64,000 nucleotides of DNA. Origin: Amoebidium appalachense. Lineage: Eukaryota > Ichthyosporea. This document shows positions 51,806-64,000 of the stretch, one piece after another. The stretch spans positions 4,526,001-4,590,000 of the forward strand of contig CAVNZM010000012.1 of assembly GCA_963693365.1 (NCBI GenBank), in the 5' to 3' direction. The translations under genes were made by a program, and so were the position numbers. The notes beneath the pieces are model-generated. The model was not told the origin of the DNA. It saw only the letters and a list, made by a program, of their open reading frames with translations, and did no database searches. Position 1 is the first letter of the stretch; each line of letters begins with the position of its first letter.

Positions 51806-53246
51806 TTTATCCTTCTTCTTCTGGAATGCTCGGACACTGGGCCCCCAAAAGGGCCTCCCCCCCGGGACACTCGACGATAAAATCAGCTACATACAACAAC
51901 AGACAAACAACCACACGTTTACAGTGATTTGCGAAACACAGTTTAAAAACCACCACAAATTCAACTCTACATTGGTCGACACATCCACACACCCCGGTTA
52001 CGCGAAAAACCGAGGCATTATTGTACTTGCCGCACCACACGTGAGAGTGAAGTGCAAACCGGTAGCAAAAACGGAATTCTCGGTTTCTATAGAGTTTCTT
52101 TCTAATGTTTTTACTTTTGTATATTACCCACCATCTATGTCGGTTGTCGAATTGACTCACGAGTTGTCACAGTTACCAATGTCCACTGTTATTTTAGGTG
52201 ATTTTAACACGCGACTCCACCACACAGACACACTGCAAGTGAGTGTCGGGTACCCATCTAAGCCCCCGGAGCGTGCTATCCCTTTAGCAAGGTATGTCCA
52301 AAGTCACACTTTGCGGTTCCCTCAAATATCCCATGCCCACAACACCGACTGGGGAGTGGCCTTTTGGCCATCAACCATGTCAAAACTCTCTCTCCCTCCT
52401 AACCTCTCTAGGTCATCTGACCACTCTCCTATCCTTTTCCTACCTAAGATCTCCCTTGATCTGCTCCCCCCTCCCCCTCCCACCTTTCGCCTCCGTCTAT
52501 CCCAGCTTAAGTCACAGTGGGGTAGAGTTGATGTATGTGTATGCTATGCTACGAAACACCCTATATATATGCGCCTATTAGAATCTGCACAAGCCAGGCC
52601 AGATTCACATCTCGTACTAGATACATGCACTAACTTTATTGTTGATGATTTGATAGATCTCGGTGATTATGCTGGCGGTGGTAGGAAGGAATACCCCGAT
52701 GCTCTCTTGTTACCAAACACCACTCCCGCTAGACTAGGTGAACCCCTGTCTCAAAAGGAAAGCTTGCGCCGGCTTGCTAGTATGAATCGATTTGGCCCCC
52801 CTGCTCGTATTATTGGTGATACCACTGGAGACCCCCTCATAGACTCTGATAAGTATTTCTCGGAACTGTTTAAAGATAGGACCCCCGCTCAGAAACCTAT
52901 TGTGTGGCCTGTAGACCCATCTATCCCCATAGAATCGATCCTCCCCTTTTTCAGTCCCGATGCCATATGGTCTGTGATATCTAGTTATAGCTCTAGTAAG
53001 TCTTGTGGACCTGATGGACTCCCTGCTGGGTTTCTTAAAATCCTTGTTCCCTCCTACCCACAAAAGGAAAGTGATCGTGCTATTAAACCTGATCTTACTA
53101 TCATGTTAAGCTCTCTCTTTTCTTGGTGTGTTAAATGTGGACATGTCCCGTCATCTTGGTTAGATACCTTAGTGAGGCCCGGGTACCATATCAGGAGCGG
53201 GCAATTTTTGAATTCTCCCTCCCCGGCCCCGCCGGGGAAAATTTGA
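51798..53246 (+). mobile_element. Non-LTR retrotransposon ORF2, cut within RT
   Basis: 482 codons from the ATG at 51798. The N-terminal half is an AP-endonuclease-like domain, with FFWNARTLG (Asn), ICETQ (Glu), ILGDFNTRL (Asp/Asn), HNTDWGVA and SSDHSPILF (catalytic His). After a linker, SSSKSCGPDGLPAGFLK is the N-terminal RT motif (GPDG(I/L)P), followed by GHVPSSWLDTLVRP, where the expected next strand of RT is lost and the frame ends 18 codons later. No YxDD catalytic motif, RNase H or 3' tail is present. The element is therefore a 3'-truncated or recombined copy. Confidence 0.85.
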
Positions 53247-53263
53247 GGTTTTTGGACCTCAAA
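53242..53263. repeat. Short perfect hairpin
   Basis: The 8-base arms TTTGAGGT / ACCTCAAA flank a 6-base loop, next to the palindromic CCCCGGCCCCGCCGGGG. It lies about 70 bases past the point where RT homology is lost. Confidence 0.7.
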
Positions 53264-55982
<2,719 letters not shown>

Positions 55983-57647
55983 TTAGACACTAGTTTGGCT
56001 ACTCTGACTACTCTGAGATCCTGATTGGCTGCCTGCAGACTTGCGGCCACGATTACTTTGCTTTCGATCGTGCCATTGCAGCTGCGTCTCTCCAGCAGGT
56101 GGCAACGCCAGGCCCAGCACAGCAGATGCACGAGAAGGGGGTGGGAACTGCCCACCAGCCGAGGGCTGGCCCACATGGCCCAAGTAAGGATGGGGACCGT
56201 GCTGCGGCAGTAGCCCAGGCATGGGGAAGGCAGGGCCGGGCTGAGGCGGCATGATGCCCCACGGTGGGGGCCAGCCATGTGGGTGGTGCGGGCCTGGATG
56301 GGGTGCAGGGGGCATGTGCGGCACATGGCCCTGCTGCATGTCAAGCGCGGGTGCTGGTGGCATGGCATCCTGATTGGCTGCAACCCAACGTGGGCAGCTC
56401 TTGGCCCGATTGGAGCCGAGGCAGCCCTTGCCCTGGCGGCCACACGTCTTGCAGGTCTTGGGGGCTCTCTGGGGTGGCTGCATAGGAGGGGGCACCGGCA
56501 AATCCATCTGCAGGGGCCCCTCAGGGCCAATGTTGCGATGCTTTTTGCCCACTAGCATGGGCAAGGGCCGCTCACGCTGCGCCCCTGCATCGACACCGTC
56601 TGGAACAGGGAGGGGTGGCAAGGGGGCAGGCCGTATGGTTGCTGGCACAGCGTCTGCCCTCTCCTCGCGCATACGCTTGCGGTGATCTGCCAGGCCCTCG
56701 TGTGTGGAGCGCTGTGCATGTGCCGTCTGCCAGGTCTTCCACTTGTCGAAATGCTTCTTGATGTAGGCCGCATCCTTCATGTAGATTCCCCCAGCCACAG
56801 AGGCAGCCTTGTTGAAGTCTTGGGCCAAAGCCTCGAACAGCTGGCCGTTGGGCTTTGCATGTGCCTTGTAGGTGCCCAGGAGCAGCGTGCTGAATAGCTT
56901 GCGCTCCTGAGGGGTAAGCACCGGAAGGAAGGGGATGGCCACATGTTGCTTCTGCGCCAGGAACTTGTAGTCGCCCCTCAGTGCAGGGTCCGGCTGTGGT
57001 GCACCACGCGCCACCTGGTTGCCCCCCCCCATGGCAGCACCGTCACCCTCCTCGACCTCACAGTCCTCTGGCCCGCCCATCACGCCATTGGCTGCAGGCT
57101 CGATGTTATCAGACGGAGGTGGGGGTGCGGGCACCGCAACTGGCTCCTGCGCCGGGGCATTGGCCACACAGGAGAGCGGGGCAAAGTTGAAGTACTCCTC
57201 CGGTAGCTTGTAGCAGCCTACGGGTACCCACTGGGGGTCGAGGTGATGGCCGTACAGCATCAGCGCCAGTGCCTCCATGTCGTCAACAATCCAGGGGCTG
57301 TAGTGGGGGGGCCCCGATGCCTGGCCCAGGCGGTTGCGGTAGTGTGCACGCAGGTTGTGGCGGTGGCGCCTATTGGACATGGTGGCGTCCAGCAGGCGCA
57401 GCGACATGCGTGTGGCCCCAAAGTGGGTGGCCAGGGGGTTGTGCACTGCCCCCTCCACCTCGTTGGTGCCCCGGATGCAGCGGTAGCGCATGAGCCCATC
57501 TGCGTCGGCAGTGGTCTCGTAGTAGAGGGGCAGGCCGGGGGGGTCCGACAGACAGCCATTTTGGGCGTGTTCGAGCAGCGACTGTGGGGGCACAAGCAAA
57601 CATCAGAGAGATGGGTGGGTGGTGGTGGTGGTAGTGTGTGTGTATGT

Positions 57648-57702
<55 letters not shown>

Positions 57703-57774
57703 TGGGGTTGCTAAGGAAAAAAACGAGCAGGGAAAGGCAAAAAACAACTGGCTAGGCAGCAAGGGCCGTGCGGG

Positions 57775-57850
<76 letters not shown>

Positions 57851-59486
57851 ATGTTTGGGGGGGGGAGGGGGGGGGGGGGGGGGGGAGGCTAGGGTGTGCG
57901 TGTGTGTGCAGATGAACCAAGGATGACAAATAAGCGAAGAATCTTTTCTGTGGTGGTGGAGTTGTTGGGCGCCTGCAGGGGGAGGGGGGGGGGGGGGGGG
58001 GGGATGTTGCCTCGAGTCTTTCAAAGCCATCCTTCTTGAACAGAGGCTTGCCATCCGGTCCGGGCGGCACATCCTTGTAGGTGTTTTTGAACTCCACCAG
58101 CCGCGAGACCAGCGTGTATGGGTCGGGAATAACCCGCCGGATGCGCTCCATGAAGTAGCTCAGGTCGCCGCCCTTGAGCTCGGTTTCAATGTCGATGCCC
58201 TTCTGCTCCAGCACCCCCTGTGAGGCAGGATGCCAATATTAATTTACTACGCACACTGCAATTTGGGTTTGGTAGACTTTGATACCTGCCGTTATTGTAG
58301 GACCCCTCCCCTCCACCCCCCCCATCTTCTCCCCCAACACAAGTAAAAAATGCATGTGGCTCTTTCCCCCCACAACCCTACATTATTTCTCTCTAGGCAT
58401 ATGAATAACCCCCACTCTCCTCCCCCCTCCCCCCCCCCCCCCCCCCCCCCCCCCCCTTGCCCCCCCTCTCTCTGAGGCTCAGGCTCTCTCTCTTCCCTCA
58501 GAAGTTTTGTCGAAGGTGTGCATGGTTGTGGGTGGAATGGTGAGTGTGTGCTAACGAGTGTATGTGTGTGTGCGCGTCAGTCACGCATGTTGTTGTTGCC
58601 GTTTTTTTTATTTTTATTTTTTATTTTTTATTTTGGGGGGGGGGGGGGGAGGGGGGGGCACCTTCACATGTCCGTAATCCTCTTCATTCCACACAAATAT
58701 TGCCTCGCTGAGTGCGCGTGCGTACTCAGCCCTGCGGGGGTGTGACTTGTACGTGCCGTCCGCCGTGTTTGCAATGGAGTGGAAGGCGTCATTCAGCACA
58801 GTCTGCCACACCACCTCCCCAGGCGGTGCCTGGCCCAACATGCCCTCTCTGGGAGCTGCCTCGGGTCCCCCTGGGGCTGCCTCAAGGCCCCCCGGGGCTG
58901 CCTGGGGGTCCTGGGGGGGTGCCTGTGGGCCGGCAAGGGGTTGCTGCTGCTCGGCAGGGGGAGGGGCTGGGTCAGGGACCACCGGCACCTCGGCACCTGG
59001 GTCCGGTGGGGGCTGAATGGGCCGTAGCCACTGCAGGTGCACCATCAGCTCAAAGGGCGGCGGGCCCAGCTCTCCCAGGGTCTTGCCCTTGTCGGGGCCA
59101 AAGGGCACCTGCATGGCCGGCGACAGCACCTGATCCACCCGCACCACTGCATGCTTCTTGCCCACCTTCATGCCCCCCCAGCGCTCCGGCTGCACAGCCA
59201 GCACCACCCCGGTGGCTGCTGCAGCATGTGGGCCCCGCCGGGGCACAATCTCAACCCCTTCACCGAGTGCCTTTGCATGAAGCCGCGCTGCATGTCATAG
59301 AGGGAAGCAAAAAACTCAGCCAAAAAGCCACAGCACCAACGTTTTTCTCTTCGCTCCACAAAAATCAAATGCATATTCCTTAGCAACCCCCTCCCCCTCC
59401 CCCCCCCCCCCCCCCTTCTCCCTCCCCCCCCCCCCTCTCCCAGTGCCCAGCTTGTGTGGCACTTGCACGTGTTAACAGTGCTATAG

Positions 59487-59522
<36 letters not shown>

Positions 59523-61408
59523 ACCACCACCACCACCAATCACCCCCTCCTTTGATAGCCACCCGACACCCAGCATAACACAACTGGAACACTGGCCCAT
59601 GTGGTCAGCCACCCCCCCCCCCCCCCCCCCCCCCCCTCCTCCCCCTCCCCTCTCCTCTGGGGGGCCCAAAATCTTTCTATATCTGGCATAAGCACATAAG
59701 CACTGGGGCAAAAAGCAGGTGGGATACACACCTGACAGGTTTGGCCTATCGACCACGGCCGAGTAGACCTGCAGGGACGCATATGCATCAAGGGCAGCGT
59801 AGGTGGCCTGCACCTCTGATAGCGGCTCGTGCCAGTTGGAGCATCGAACAAGTGCCGGCTTGGGCAGCTTCTTGCCTATGACCTGGGCAGTGATGTCGGC
59901 CAAGCCCCGGGCCGCAGAGGTGATAGCTGCACGGGCATAGCAGAACCGGCCCAGCTCCAGATAGCTGGCCACAGGGGTGCCGTAGTCCTTGTTGAGGTGG
60001 GCCGAGTCCGTGCCGATCTGCTTGCCCACCTTGATGATGCTGGGGTCCCTAAGCAGCGCAATCAGCTCGTCCACCAGCCGCGCGGGCGGGCTGTGGTTGG
60101 GGCCCATGCGTGCCAAGTGGAAGATGTACACGGCCCGTGCGGTGGCAATCTGCAGCGTGCAAACCTTGGACCGCGCCTGGCCCACCCGATAGACCCACTC
60201 GCAGTCCAGCCCCACCACGCGGTGCTGCTGCCCCTCCAGGTCGGCACGAATGGCCGCTGTAGCCACCACCGCCCCCTGGCAGTCGGTGTACACCGGCTTA
60301 GGGTAGTTGGCCGGCAGCTCCAGCCCAGGCAGACCGTCCGTCACGCTTACCAGCGCAGCCTCGTTCAGACGGACGGGGCATTTTGGCCGGGCTAGGGTTG
60401 GAAACATGCGCTCAACAAACGCCCGGTCTTGGCAGCACCGATCTGTGTAGAAGAAGGCCGGGCCCTTGCTGTTGAGCGCCGCCGTGGTGGCAGAGATGCG
60501 CTGGATCACGGGCTCAATCTCCTGGTGGCTGCAGTCCCGTGTAAATACCTGCGCCCGGATCTCTGGGGTGCCGCACTGTGTGAGAGGGCATCTCCGAGCA
60601 GCCATGCATGTTCTAGCTTCCCTTACCACATGGCCCTTCACGAGACTTCAGTGCCCACACAATCCTTTCCCCCTCCCTCCCCCCAAACCCATGTGCCCAC
60701 ATACTTTCCCCTCCCTCTCCCCCAAAACCCTTCCCCCTCCTTCCCCCCAAACCCATGTGCCCACATACTTTCCCCAGGCCTCCCTTTCCCCCAAAATCTT
60801 CCCCCCCCCCTCCCCCCTAAACCCATGTACCTACAATCCTTCCCCCTTCCTCCCCCTAAACCCTTGTGATCACAATCCTTTCCCCCTCTCTGCCTTCCCC
60901 CCAAACCCATGTGCCCACGATCCTTCCCCACTCCCCCTCCCCCCAAACCATGGGACAGCCCTCCATATGGCACCTACTGTCCCCCCCCCCCCCCCCCCCA
61001 CCCCACCCCGGGCCTCTTGCCCTCTCTACCTTCAACCCCGACGGTGGTGTCTCTCCCCCCCCCCCCCCCCCCTGCATCCCTTGCAATCACTGGCCCCTAC
61101 TCCCATTCTGCTTGGCAGAAGCTTGCCCCCCCCCCCCCCCCCCCCCCCTCCCCCCCCCCCCCCCCCCCCGATTCCCCGCCAAAAGAAAGCTCCACCCCAG
61201 CCCACCCCAATCTCTACCCAGCAAAAACACATACACACATATCTGGAGCTTCCTAGTTTTTGCTCGACAGGGCAAGAATTGTCCCCAAAACCCACATACT
61301 ACAAACCTCTACTCACAGTGTGCCACCTCATTAAATGTGGAGCCTAAGAGATTTAAAGGCCCTAGAGGGGGGAGGGGGGGGGGGGAGGGGGGGGGAGGGG
61401 GCGTGTGT

Positions 61409-61439
<31 letters not shown>

Positions 61440-62089
61440 GGTGGGCGTGTGTGGGGGGGGGGGGGGGGGGGGAAGGGGGCCTGGGGGAGAGTGGGGGGAG
61501 GGGGGAGAAGAGGAGGGACCACACACCGCCAAGCTCGTTTACACAAGTCCATAGGCCTCGGTACAGAGGCTCCCCATTGATGCCGGTGAGCTTCCCAATT
61601 TGGAAGGTGTGGTCGGCCTTGAGCACGTTGTTTACGGGCTTGAGCTGCGTGTCCAGGCTCTGGTACTTTGCCGTGCGGTCGCTGAACTCAGTATACACGG
61701 CACTCAGGTATTTGCCTGAACCCCAAGTACTGTTAGAACTCCACCACCCTCCCATCAGGACCATCCCCCCCATTCCCTCTAGTCCCTCGTGTTCATCTCA
61801 CCTCTCTGTATTTTCGTAAGTCTGTATGGCTTTTCCCATCTCAAAAACGCTACACACCCATCTCCGGCCGTTTGCCCCCCCCCCCCCCTCCCCCCCCCCC
61901 CCTCCCCCCGCCTCCCGGCGCGCGCAAACCCTCCAAGTCATTGCACCAACTTTCACCTTCTTTCCCCTTTGTGCCCCATCTGCAGTTTGTCCCCTGCACG
62001 TCCGTTTGCCCTTCCCCCCACACCCTCCTGCCACTACTATAATAACCATTAAGTACCGCCACCAAGATCCAGTCTACCACCATGTGCCC

Positions 62090-62121
<32 letters not shown>

Positions 62122-62271
62122 CTCTCCACCTCCTTTCCCCCAACACACACAGACACACATGCGCACACCCACCATCTAATTTCAGGCATAACAGTTCTCC
62201 ACGATTTCCCAAGCACACTCACTGGTACATGGACCGTTATGCTTTCACCCCTCTGATGATCCCTCTGCCCC

Positions 62272-62303
<32 letters not shown>

Positions 62304-62388
62304 ACCACCACCACCACCACCACCACCATGACTGATTGCCACCACCACCACCTAATCCATCACCATGTCCCCCCCTCCCCCTCCCCCC

Positions 62389-62419
<31 letters not shown>

Positions 62420-63893
62420 ACGGACCCACAAGTACACGCACACTCACAGGCGCACATCCACCACCACACATCCACCACCACCATAATAGAAACTTATTGA
62501 CCACACTTCCAAAACCCATTTCCAAGTCCCCCCCCCCCCTAAAAAAAAAATAAAAAATAATAAAACAAAACCCTACCAAGCCAACCCAAAAAATGCCCAA
62601 GCACGTGCATACAAAACAATGGGGACCATTTACACACCCAAAATGCAGTGCACACTTGCCTGAAGGCACATGTCCAGCGTAACCATTTTTGTCACCAAAC
62701 GCCGAGAACTTAGCCGCCTGCTCCTCTGGGGGAAGTTCTGTCAGGCGCTGGTCGTGGGGGCGGAAATCGTTACGCTTTTTGAGTTCATACTTGGTCCAAT
62801 GCAGCGCCCTCGAGTAATACAGGAGCCGCTGCTCGTCGTATCGCTGCTTGTGGAGCTCCGAGAGGAGGGTGGCAAAGGCGTTTGGGCCCACACCTTTGTC
62901 TGCCAGTGCACGCAACAATGTTACCACCTTTAGGTCGAGCCCACTGCGGTGGCTAAGGTAGGCCGGAAACTGATCACGCATGAAGAGTGGAAGGCGTTTA
63001 ATTGTCTGGGGGTTTGTGCCGGCAAAGTTTTTTTTGCATGTGTCACAAAAGTACCGGGCCGTGATAATGTAGTAGCAGCTGTCAAAGTCGATAACACGCC
63101 GTCCTACGGGGTTGCTCATGAACCCATTGCGAGAAGTACGGTGTGGGTTGGGGTGGTTGTGGGGGTCCACGTAGTGATCATCGAAGGGGCACGGCACCAT
63201 GAAACCGGGAGACAACCTTTCCGGAAGCCAGGCAAAACATCTGGGTTTGTAGAAAGGCGCTGGATCGCCCCCAAATTTAAAGCCTATAATGGGAGGTGGA
63301 AGATGCCACCCCACAGGCGTCTTCTCATCTTTGAGACTCTCTTTCACTGTGTGCAGGTGCGACTTGATTGTTTCGCCCGCCGCGTCAGAAAACTCCTCTC
63401 CACCGTCATCCCCGTCCGTATTATCTTCTCCCTCTTCCTCCCCTTCATCCTCGTCTACCCGGTACGCATCTGCTGCTGCATTTAGCAAAGGTTCCTCGTC
63501 GGGTTGCACCTGTATGTCTGGTGGGTGTGGAGCAGGGGCCCGATCCATTTCTCTTGGTAACGAATGGACGCTACCTGCCTCAACTACACGGGCCCTTATG
63601 TCGGCGGCCTTAGATAGAGGGGGCTGTTCGGGTTGTACGTTTACGTTTAGTTCCTGCAAAACAGCTTTGTTTGCCGTCCCAAAACCTGCAAAGTTCGCTA
63701 AAGGCTGAACAAATGCAGCATCTTTTTTTTTGCGCCCAGCTCCCTCCCTAGCTCCGCCTGTTTTATGCCCAGGGCGCTGTGTTGTGCCCTTAGGGCAGCC
63801 TGGCTTCATTTTAAACACTTGGGGCCTGGCCCCCTGCCCCCCTAGTGCGACTACGTTACCGCAAACATTCCCGTATTCCAGTGTGCTCGGCAA
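55983..63893 (-). CDS. DUF6729/DDE-like protein with 3'-5' exonuclease
   Basis: Six exons: 62660-63893, 61527-61715, 59732-60562, 58662-59287, 58011-58217, 55983-57581. The total is 4686 nt, 1561 aa, no stops, all phases agreeing. The N-terminus has a basic GGAREGAGRKKK stretch, then an acidic linker, then a DUF6729-like region (~215-400; RRVIDFDSCYYIITARYFC, CDTCKKNF, LPLFMRDQFPAYL). Next is an RNase-H/DDE-like core with LKADHTFQI (Asp ~446) and FFYTDRCCQD (Asp ~516). A DEDDy, WRN-type exonuclease (~590-745) follows, with LDCEWV, VGKQIGTDSAHL and YAALDAYASL. RGTNEVEGAVH (~1070) may carry the third acidic residue. A Cys cluster (CKTCGRQGKGC, ~1410) and a Pro-rich tail end the protein. It is probably transposon-derived; whether it is active or domesticated is unknown. 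The in-frame Met at MKPGCPKG is an alternative start. Confidence 0.82.
57661..57886. repeat. G tracts and (CT)n microsatellite
   Basis: A G41 run (57661-57701), a CT run of about 56 bases (57779-57836) and a second G tract (57857-57886), all in intron 5 of the DUF6729 gene. Confidence 0.93.
58009..58010 (-). other. GC splice donor, DUF6729 gene intron 5
   Basis: CTCGAG|GCAACA, with the next exon starting at 57581 in phase 0 after CCCCCACAG. No GT lies near the exon end. Confidence 0.75.
59732..61715 (-). CDS. Exons carrying DDE-like core and exonuclease
   Basis: Exon 2 (61527-61715) ends CTTGGCG|GTGTGT in phase 1. Exon 3 (59732-60562) enters after CACCCCAG in phase 1, giving CVNELGEIRAQVF without interruption. 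Exon 3 alone holds the second Asp of the presumed DDE core and the whole exonuclease with its DxE, D and YxxxD motifs intact. Confidence 0.82.
62658..62659 (-). other. GC splice donor, DUF6729 gene intron 1
   Basis: TTCAG|GCAAGT matches the GC-AG consensus exactly. The next exon (61715) joins in phase 1 to restore Gly and a continuous conserved segment. Confidence 0.85.
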
Positions 63894-64000
63894 TGCTGCT
63901 CATGGCCTTCCCGGACTGGTGGTTGTGACCAGTAAAGAGCGCGCCAATTCCTGACCGCCGCCTACAGCAGTGTATGATCTGTTATCCATATTCGGCAAAA
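63894..64000. other. Upstream edge of the DUF6729 gene
   Basis: Only 107 bases remain before the window ends. No promoter motif or terminal inverted repeat can be judged from it. Confidence 0.5.

Overview
The window is nuclear DNA from an intron-rich eukaryote. Coding exons are short (about 27-1600 nt), joined by phase-compatible GT-AG introns plus a few GC-AG introns, and diluted by introns made largely of homopolymer C/G runs, (CA)n/(TG)n, (CT)n and pyrimidine tracts. A phytochrome of the bacteriophytochrome type (N-terminal Cys position, no GAF Cys-His) would fit a stramenopile alga or a fungus-like protist better than a green plant lineage. I cannot name the organism, and I assign this only low confidence.

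Layout. 1-4.4 kb: weak plus-strand gene evidence (possible first exon at 1235) and simple repeats. 4.4-15.5 kb, minus strand: a multi-exon gene with a bulb-type-lectin-like domain, a Pro/Gln-rich region, a Lys-rich exon and a His/Asp-rich C-terminus. 16.5-25.0 kb, plus strand: a complete 10-exon HAP40 (40-kDa huntingtin-associated protein / F8A) orthologue of 318 aa. 25-28.6 kb: intergenic DNA and one orphan acidic-repeat exon. 28.7-43.6 kb, minus strand: an 18-exon phytochrome histidine-kinase-like gene (PAS-GAF-PHY-HisKA-HATPase, about 829 aa). It carries a one-base frame break exactly at the expected biliverdin-binding Cys, and Arg in place of the phospho-accepting His. 45.1-51.1 kb, plus strand: a 7-exon phosducin-like protein (261 aa). 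51.3-53.2 kb, plus strand: a non-LTR retrotransposon fragment (ORF1 end, AP-endonuclease, start of RT) that stops inside the RT domain. 56.0-63.9 kb, minus strand: an intact 6-exon, 1561-aa gene combining a DUF6729-like zinc region, an RNase-H/DDE-like core and an inserted WRN-type 3'-5' exonuclease. It is probably transposon-derived.

The main genes were reconstructed by hand from splice signals. HAP40, the phosducin-like gene and the DUF6729/exonuclease gene each sum to a whole number of codons with every splice phase agreeing; the phytochrome does so only if one base is dropped. There are two divergent gene pairs (lectin-like/HAP40 and phytochrome/phosducin-like). Introns also hold dispersed repeats with poly-C junctions that all lie in the same orientation relative to their host gene, several long hairpins, and repeated local duplications of exon edges.
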